A stretch of DNA of 26,178 bases from an uncultured Collinsella sp. (GTDB lineage: Bacteria; Actinomycetota; Coriobacteriia; Coriobacteriales; Coriobacteriaceae): assembly GCA_900553415.1 (NCBI GenBank), contig USDH01000005.1, positions 1 through 26,178 on the forward strand, read 5' to 3'. The first letter of the stretch is position 1, and each line of letters begins with the position of its first letter. A model generated the notes under the pieces. It saw only the letters and a list, made by a program, of their open reading frames with translations. It made no database searches and was not told the origin of the DNA. Of the stretch, positions 21,295-26,178 are shown piece by piece. The position numbers were made by a program, and so were the translations under genes.

Positions 21295-24200
21295 ATGAGC
21301 AAACTCGTCGAGGGCATTAAGGACCGTGTGGTCGCTGCCGCGCGCGAGGCCGCGCCCACCGTGATGGACGCCGCGCAGAAGGCCGCGACCGCGGCTGCTG
21401 AGAAAGTTGCCGAGGCAGTTGCCGATGCCAAGAACGTGGCAGGGGAGACGTCCGTCGCTAGCGATCCCGCCACCGCTGCTGAGCTCGTAGCCGCCACCGC
21501 CGCCCATGCCCCCGAAGGCGCGATCTTCAACCCCGAGAACGCCCACGGCAACCTGCACCTGGGCATCGACGTGGGCTCCACCACCGTTAAGCTCGCCGTG
21601 CTCAACGACGACAACCAGATCGTCTACGCCAAGTACCAGCGCCACCACACCGATGTCCGTGCCTGCGCCCGCGACCTGTTTGAGGGCGCCGCGACCGTGC
21701 TGCCGACGGCCCAGATGACCTGCGCCATTACCGGCTCGGGCGGCCTGCTGCTGTCCCAATGGCTCGACCTGGAGTTTGTCCAGGAGGTCATCGCCAGCAA
21801 GCGTGCCGTCGAGACCCTCATCCCGGCCACCGATGTTGCCATCGAACTGGGCGGCGAGGACGCCAAGATCATCTACTTCGACAACGGCATCGAGCAGCGC
21901 ATGAACGGCACCTGCGCCGGCGGCACGGGCGCCTTCATCGACCAGATGGCCACTCTGCTGCACACCGACGCCAGCGGCCTTAACGAACTCGCGGCCAACG
22001 CCACCACCATCTATCCCATCGCCAGCCGCTGCGGCGTCTTTGCCAAGACCGACGTGCAGCCGCTGCTCAACGAGGGCGCCCGCCCCGAGGACGTGGCCGC
22101 CTCCATCTTCCAGGCTGTCGTGACCCAGACCATCTCGGGTCTGGCGTGCGGCCGTCCCATCCGCGGCAACGTCGCCTTCCTGGGCGGCCCGCTGCAGTAT
22201 CTCTCCGAGCTGCGCCACCGCTTCTACCTCACGCTCAACCTAGACGAGGAGCACCGTATCGTGCCCCAAAACGCTCACCTGTTTGTGGCGAGCGGTGCCG
22301 CTATGGCGCACGAGTCCAATAAACTCAGCACGTTCCCGCAGCTCATCGAGGCCATCGACAGCTTGGGCGACACGCAGGGTGCTGAGGTCGAGCGCCTGGA
22401 TCCGCTCTTTGCCACCGACGAGGACTTTGCCGAGTTCAAGGGTCGCCACGACACCGAGGTCGTCCCCAAGGGCAAGCTCGATGGCTACACCGGCCGCGTG
22501 TTCATCGGCATCGACGCCGGCTCCACCACCATGAAGGCCGCGCTCGTGGGCGAGGACGGCCAGCTGTTGCACACCTGGTACGGCAACAACAATGGCGACA
22601 TCCTGGGCACGGCCAAGGTTATCATGGCCGATTTCTACAACCACATCCCCGCCGGCTGCACCATCGGCCACGTGACCACCACGGGCTACGGTGAGGCGCT
22701 GCTCATCGAGGCCCTCAAGGCCGATTCCGGCGAGATCGAGACCGTCGCGCACCTGCGCGGCGCCAAGGCGTTCCTGCCCGGCGTCGAGTTTATTCTGGAC
22801 ATCGGCGGCCAGGACATGAAGTGCCTGCGCGTGAAAGACGGCGTCATCGAGCACATCATGCTCAACGAGGCCTGCTCGTCGGGCTGCGGTAGCTTTATCG
22901 AGAGCTTCGCTGTCTCCATGGACATGGACGTGCGCGCGTTTGCCGATGCCGCCATCCATGCCAAGGCTCCGGTCGACCTGGGCAGCCGCTGCACGGTCTT
23001 TATGAACTCGCGCGTCAAGCAGGCGCAAAAGGAAGGCGCCACGGTGGGCGACATCGCGGCCGGCCTGTCTTATTCCGTCATCAAGAATGCCCTGTTCAAG
23101 GTCATTAAGCTGCGCGACCCCAAGGAGATCGGCAGCCAGGTGATCGTCCAGGGTGGCACCTTTATGTCCGATGCCACGCTGCGCGCGTTTGAGCAGCTCA
23201 CCGGTGTTCATGCCGTGCGTCCCGACATCGCCGGCTGCATGGGCGCCTATGGCGCTGCCCTGCTCGCCCGCGATCGCGCTGGCGCCGACGTCACCTCGAC
23301 CATCCTCTCGGCCGAGGACATCGCGCACCTCACCGTGACGCAAAAGCATGTCCGCTGCGGCCGTTGCTCCAACAACTGCCAGCTTACCGTCAACGATTTT
23401 GGCGGCGGTAGGCGCTTCATTACCGGCAACCGCTGCGAGAAGGGCGCCGGCCACAAAAAGCAAAAGACCGAGGCCCCCAACCTCTTCAAAAAGAAAAACG
23501 AGCTGCTCTTTAACCGCGAGGTGCTGAGCCCCGACGAGGCCCCGCGCGGCACCGTCGGCATCCCGCGCGCGCTCAACATGTACGAGAACTACCCCTTCTG
23601 GCATGCGTTCTTTACGCGCCTGGGCTTTAGCGTGCAGCTGTCCGACCAGTCGAGCAAGAAGACCTACCAGGCGGGCATCGAGTCCATGCCGTCCGAGAGC
23701 GTGTGCTATCCGGCCAAGATGAGCCACGGCCACGTGATGAACCTTATCGACCGTGACGTCGACTTTATCTGGATGCCGTGCGTGCGCTGGGAGCGCAAGG
23801 AGGATCCGACCGCCGGCAACTGCTATAACTGCCCCATCGTCATGAGCTACCCCACGGCGTTGGCGCTCAACATCGACGAGATCCGCGAGCAGAACATCGA
23901 GTTCCTGTACCCGTTTGTGCCCTATCACGACAAGACCGAGCTCAAGCGCCGCCTGTATCAGGTGCTCGCCGTCGACCGTGTGGCCGATGCGCAAGCCGGT
24001 CGCGGTCGCGTGCGTGGGCCCAAGATCACGCGCTCCGAGGTCGATGCCGCTGTCAACGCTGCCTTTGAGGCCGATGCGCGTTTCCACGAGGACATCCAGA
24101 CCATGGGCGAGGAGGCTCTTAAGTGGGTCGAGGACCACGGCGGTCACGGCATCGTGCTCGCCGGTCGTCCCTACCATAACGACCCCGAGATCAACCACGC

Positions 24201-26082
24201 CCTGCCCGAGCTTATCTCGAGCTTTGGCTTTGCGGTCTTTACCGAGGATTCGCTCGCGCATCTGGTGAAGCCCGAGCGTCCGATTCGCGTCGTCGACCAG
24301 TGGATGTACCACAGCCGCCTGTACGCCGTCGCCCGTTTTGTGACGATGCGCAACGACCTGGACCTGATCCAGCTCAACTCTTTCGGCTGCGGTCTCGATG
24401 CCCTGACTACCGACCAGGTGCAGGAGATCCTGGAGGCCAGCGGCAAGATCTACACCGTGCTCAAGATCGACGAGGTGTCCAACCTGGGCGCCGCGCGCAT
24501 TCGCATCCGCTCGCTCATGGCGGCACTCAAGGACCAGGAGGCCGAGCGCTTGGCCGAGGCCACGGCTGTGGGCAAGGTCTTTGAGCAGGGCGACGCTGCG
24601 CCGGTGGCGCCCTCCACGGATGCCCCCGCGTTCGCGAGCCGCAAGTACACGTTTGAGGCGCAGCGTGAGAGCGCTTCGACCGCGTGGCCCAAGGTGCCCT
24701 TTACCGAGCAGATGCGCGACGAGGGCTATACCATCCTGTGCCCGCAGATGGCGCCGATCCACTTTGACCTGGTCAAAGAGGTGTTCCGTGGTGCCGGCTA
24801 CAACTTGGAGCTTCTGCCCTCGACCGATCACGACGCCGTCGAGGCCGGCCTGCGCTATGTGAACAACGATATCTGCTATCCGTCCATTTTGGTGACCGGC
24901 CAGATTATGGAGGCCATCGAGAGCGGTCGATACGACCTGTCCAAGACCGCCGTGGTCATCAGCCAGACCGGCGGCGGCTGCCGTGCCACCAACTACATCG
25001 CGCTCATCCGCAAGGCCCTGCGTGAGAGCGGCCACCCCGAGATCCCGGTGATCTCGCTTTCGGCCGTGGCGCTGGGCGAGGACAACCCCGGCTTTAAGAT
25101 TACGCCGGCGCTGCTTAAACAGGCAGTCTACGCGGTGCTCTTTGGCGACGTGATGATGCAGATGCTCTACCGCTGCCGCCCGTACGAGGCCACGCCCGGT
25201 GCCGCCAACGCGCTCTACGAGGAGTACATGGCGCGTGCCCGCAAGCTGGCGCCCAAGTTCAACCGCCACAACTACACCAAGCTGTGCCGCGAGGCCATCC
25301 GCGCGTTCGACACCATGCCGCTTGTGGGCGAGGGCACCAAGCCGCGCGTGGGCGTGGTCGGCGAGATTCTGGTCAAGTTCCATCCTACGGCCAACAACCA
25401 CGTGGTCGACGTGATCGAGCGCGAGGGCTGCGAGGCCGTGGTGCCGGGTCTGCTCGACTTCTTCCTGTATTCCATGAGCAACGCCGAGCTACAGAAGGAC
25501 GAGCTGGGAAGCTCTGCCACTGCGCGCGCGGGCATGCAAGCGCTCATCAAGCTCGTGGACTGGATGCGCACGCCGGTGGAGGAGATGCTCGAAAAGTCCC
25601 GCCGCTTTGAGGCTCCCGAGCGCATCGGCACCATGGCCGACAAGGCCCGCACGGTGCTTTCGGTGTGCAACAACATGGGCGAGGGCTGGTTGCTCACGGC
25701 CGAGATGCTCGACCTGATTGACCACGGCGCGCCCAACATCATCTGCACGCAGCCCTTCGCGTGCCTGCCCAACCATGTGGTGGGCAAGGCCGTGATCAAG
25801 GAGCTGCGCCGTCAGCACCCCGAGAGCAACATTGTCGCGGTGGACTACGACCCCGGTGCATCCGAGGTCAACCAGCTCAACCGTATTAAGCTCATGATCA
25901 GTGTGGCCAAGGAGAACATGCGCGCCGGCAAGGGCTTTAAGCTCGAGAAGGTGGCGCCGCTCGCGATGGACGAGGTCACCGGCCAGATGCGCGCCCATGA
26001 TGGCTGCGTGAGCTGCGGACCGGCCAGCGAGGAGGCCGTGGCATCGGTCGCTGAGCGCCTGGGACGCGGCATTAAGAAATAA
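21295..26082 (+). CDS. Giant acyl-CoA dehydratase activase-related protein (two activase modules + DUF2229/HgdB-like)
   Basis: A 1595-residue protein. A ~75-residue Ala-rich amphipathic N-terminus is followed by two BadF/BcrA/HgdC-type ATPase modules (DVGSTT at 92; GIDAGSTTMK at ~405). In the first, C207 and C246, and in the second, C527 and C566, keep the 39-residue spacing of the 4Fe-4S-bridging cysteines of HgdC, so both modules look complete. Next come a cysteine-rich stretch (RCGRCSNNC), a DUF2229-type region (GIPRALNMYENYPFW, ESVCYPAKMSHGH), and an HgdB-like part (NNDICYPSILVTGQ, QTGGGCRATNY). The family activates 2-hydroxyacyl-CoA dehydratases by ATP-driven electron transfer in amino-acid fermentation; the actual partner of this protein is unknown. 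AGGAGAG precedes the ATG and a terminator follows. Confidence 0.92.
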   Translation: MSKLVEGIKDRVVAAAREAAPTVMDAAQKAATAAAEKVAEAVADAKNVAGETSVASDPATAAELVAATAAHAPEGAIFNPENAHGNLHLGIDVGSTTVKLAVLNDDNQIVYAKYQRHHTDVRACARDLFEGAATVLPTAQMTCAITGSGGLLLSQWLDLEFVQEVIASKRAVETLIPATDVAIELGGEDAKIIYFDNGIEQRMNGTCAGGTGAFIDQMATLLHTDASGLNELAANATTIYPIASRCGVFAKTDVQPLLNEGARPEDVAASIFQAVVTQTISGLACGRPIRGNVAFLGGPLQYLSELRHRFYLTLNLDEEHRIVPQNAHLFVASGAAMAHESNKLSTFPQLIEAIDSLGDTQGAEVERLDPLFATDEDFAEFKGRHDTEVVPKGKLDGYTGRVFIGIDAGSTTMKAALVGEDGQLLHTWYGNNNGDILGTAKVIMADFYNHIPAGCTIGHVTTTGYGEALLIEALKADSGEIETVAHLRGAKAFLPGVEFILDIGGQDMKCLRVKDGVIEHIMLNEACSSGCGSFIESFAVSMDMDVRAFADAAIHAKAPVDLGSRCTVFMNSRVKQAQKEGATVGDIAAGLSYSVIKNALFKVIKLRDPKEIGSQVIVQGGTFMSDATLRAFEQLTGVHAVRPDIAGCMGAYGAALLARDRAGADVTSTILSAEDIAHLTVTQKHVRCGRCSNNCQLTVNDFGGGRRFITGNRCEKGAGHKKQKTEAPNLFKKKNELLFNREVLSPDEAPRGTVGIPRALNMYENYPFWHAFFTRLGFSVQLSDQSSKKTYQAGIESMPSESVCYPAKMSHGHVMNLIDRDVDFIWMPCVRWERKEDPTAGNCYNCPIVMSYPTALALNIDEIREQNIEFLYPFVPYHDKTELKRRLYQVLAVDRVADAQAGRGRVRGPKITRSEVDAAVNAAFEADARFHEDIQTMGEEALKWVEDHGGHGIVLAGRPYHNDPEINHALPELISSFGFAVFTEDSLAHLVKPERPIRVVDQWMYHSRLYAVARFVTMRNDLDLIQLNSFGCGLDALTTDQVQEILEASGKIYTVLKIDEVSNLGAARIRIRSLMAALKDQEAERLAEATAVGKVFEQGDAAPVAPSTDAPAFASRKYTFEAQRESASTAWPKVPFTEQMRDEGYTILCPQMAPIHFDLVKEVFRGAGYNLELLPSTDHDAVEAGLRYVNNDICYPSILVTGQIMEAIESGRYDLSKTAVVISQTGGGCRATNYIALIRKALRESGHPEIPVISLSAVALGEDNPGFKITPALLKQAVYAVLFGDVMMQMLYRCRPYEATPGAANALYEEYMARARKLAPKFNRHNYTKLCREAIRAFDTMPLVGEGTKPRVGVVGEILVKFHPTANNHVVDVIEREGCEAVVPGLLDFFLYSMSNAELQKDELGSSATARAGMQALIKLVDWMRTPVEEMLEKSRRFEAPERIGTMADKARTVLSVCNNMGEGWLLTAEMLDLIDHGAPNIICTQPFACLPNHVVGKAVIKELRRQHPESNIVAVDYDPGASEVNQLNRIKLMISVAKENMRAGKGFKLEKVAPLAMDEVTGQMRAHDGCVSCGPASEEAVASVAERLGRGIKK

Positions 26083-26110
26083 CTGGCCTGCTTTGGGCTA
26101 GATATGAGAC

Positions 26111-26147
26111 AAACGGGTGGCAGCCGTGCCGGCTACCACCCGTTTTT
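26111..26147 (+). terminator. Terminator after the giant activase gene
   Basis: AAACGGGTGGCAGCCG (26111-26126) pairs with 26130-26145 with one mismatch, a TGC loop, and a TTTTT run. Nothing is recognised in 26148-26178. Confidence 0.9.
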
Positions 26148-26178
26148 GCTGGACATATGTTGCGTAAACGCCCTAACT

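Noticed and set aside
22240..25401. 1053-codon open frame on the minus strand
   Set aside because: It is the complement of the giant activase gene. The translation is His/Asp/Val/Gly-rich without domain character, a usual by-product of GC-rich codon use; the plus strand has clear motifs throughout.

Overview
The window looks like a chromosomal segment of a GC-rich anaerobic actinobacterium of the class Coriobacteriia, most likely Collinsella or a close relative. This is inferred from high GC, G/C-rich third codon positions, Gram-positive style GGAGG ribosome binding sites, a Tat-type lipoprotein signal and a giant 2-hydroxyacyl-CoA dehydratase-activase protein. No rRNA, tRNA, CRISPR array or intact transposase was seen.

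Left part (1-3719): a partial D-2-hydroxyacid dehydrogenase, a type I methionine aminopeptidase with an N-terminal SEC-C zinc motif, and a radical SAM protein, all on the minus strand; then an alpha/beta hydrolase on the plus strand. Second block (3930-6191, plus): a signalling pair made of a degenerate GGDEF - receiver - HD-GYP protein and a stand-alone Hpt phosphotransfer protein. Third block (10617-6296, minus): a polar amino-acid ABC importer operon (lipoprotein, two permeases, ATPase) ending in a class I glutamine amidotransferase-like peptidase C26. An intergenic stretch of about 500 bp (10618-11124) is packed with hairpin repeats. It precedes a divergent DXS-like thiamine-diphosphate enzyme (12906-11125, minus). 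Divergently come an HD-domain protein and a CmpB-like membrane protein, then the ammonium transporter amt and a P-II protein.

Right part (16706-26178): a TetR regulator and an MFS exporter with two matching palindromic operators; a Cof-type HAD phosphatase gene split by a -1 frame change exactly at a U UUA AAA heptamer; and a compact region (19700-20560) of structured DNA. That region holds a 41-codon ORF for a small hydrophobic, basic-tailed peptide, facing a convergent antisense promoter and terminator, the layout of a type I toxin-antitoxin locus. Last, a TTG-start TetR regulator sits 11 bp before a 1595-residue protein with two complete 2-hydroxyacyl-CoA dehydratase activase modules and DUF2229/HgdB-like regions.

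The points most worth follow-up are the type I toxin-antitoxin candidate, the frame change in the HAD gene, the DXS-like enzyme that lacks residues expected to bind glyceraldehyde-3-phosphate, the 103-nt nested hairpin between amt and the P-II gene, and a family of dispersed hairpins sharing a GGGACA core. All functional statements rest on reading motifs by eye; no database search was run.
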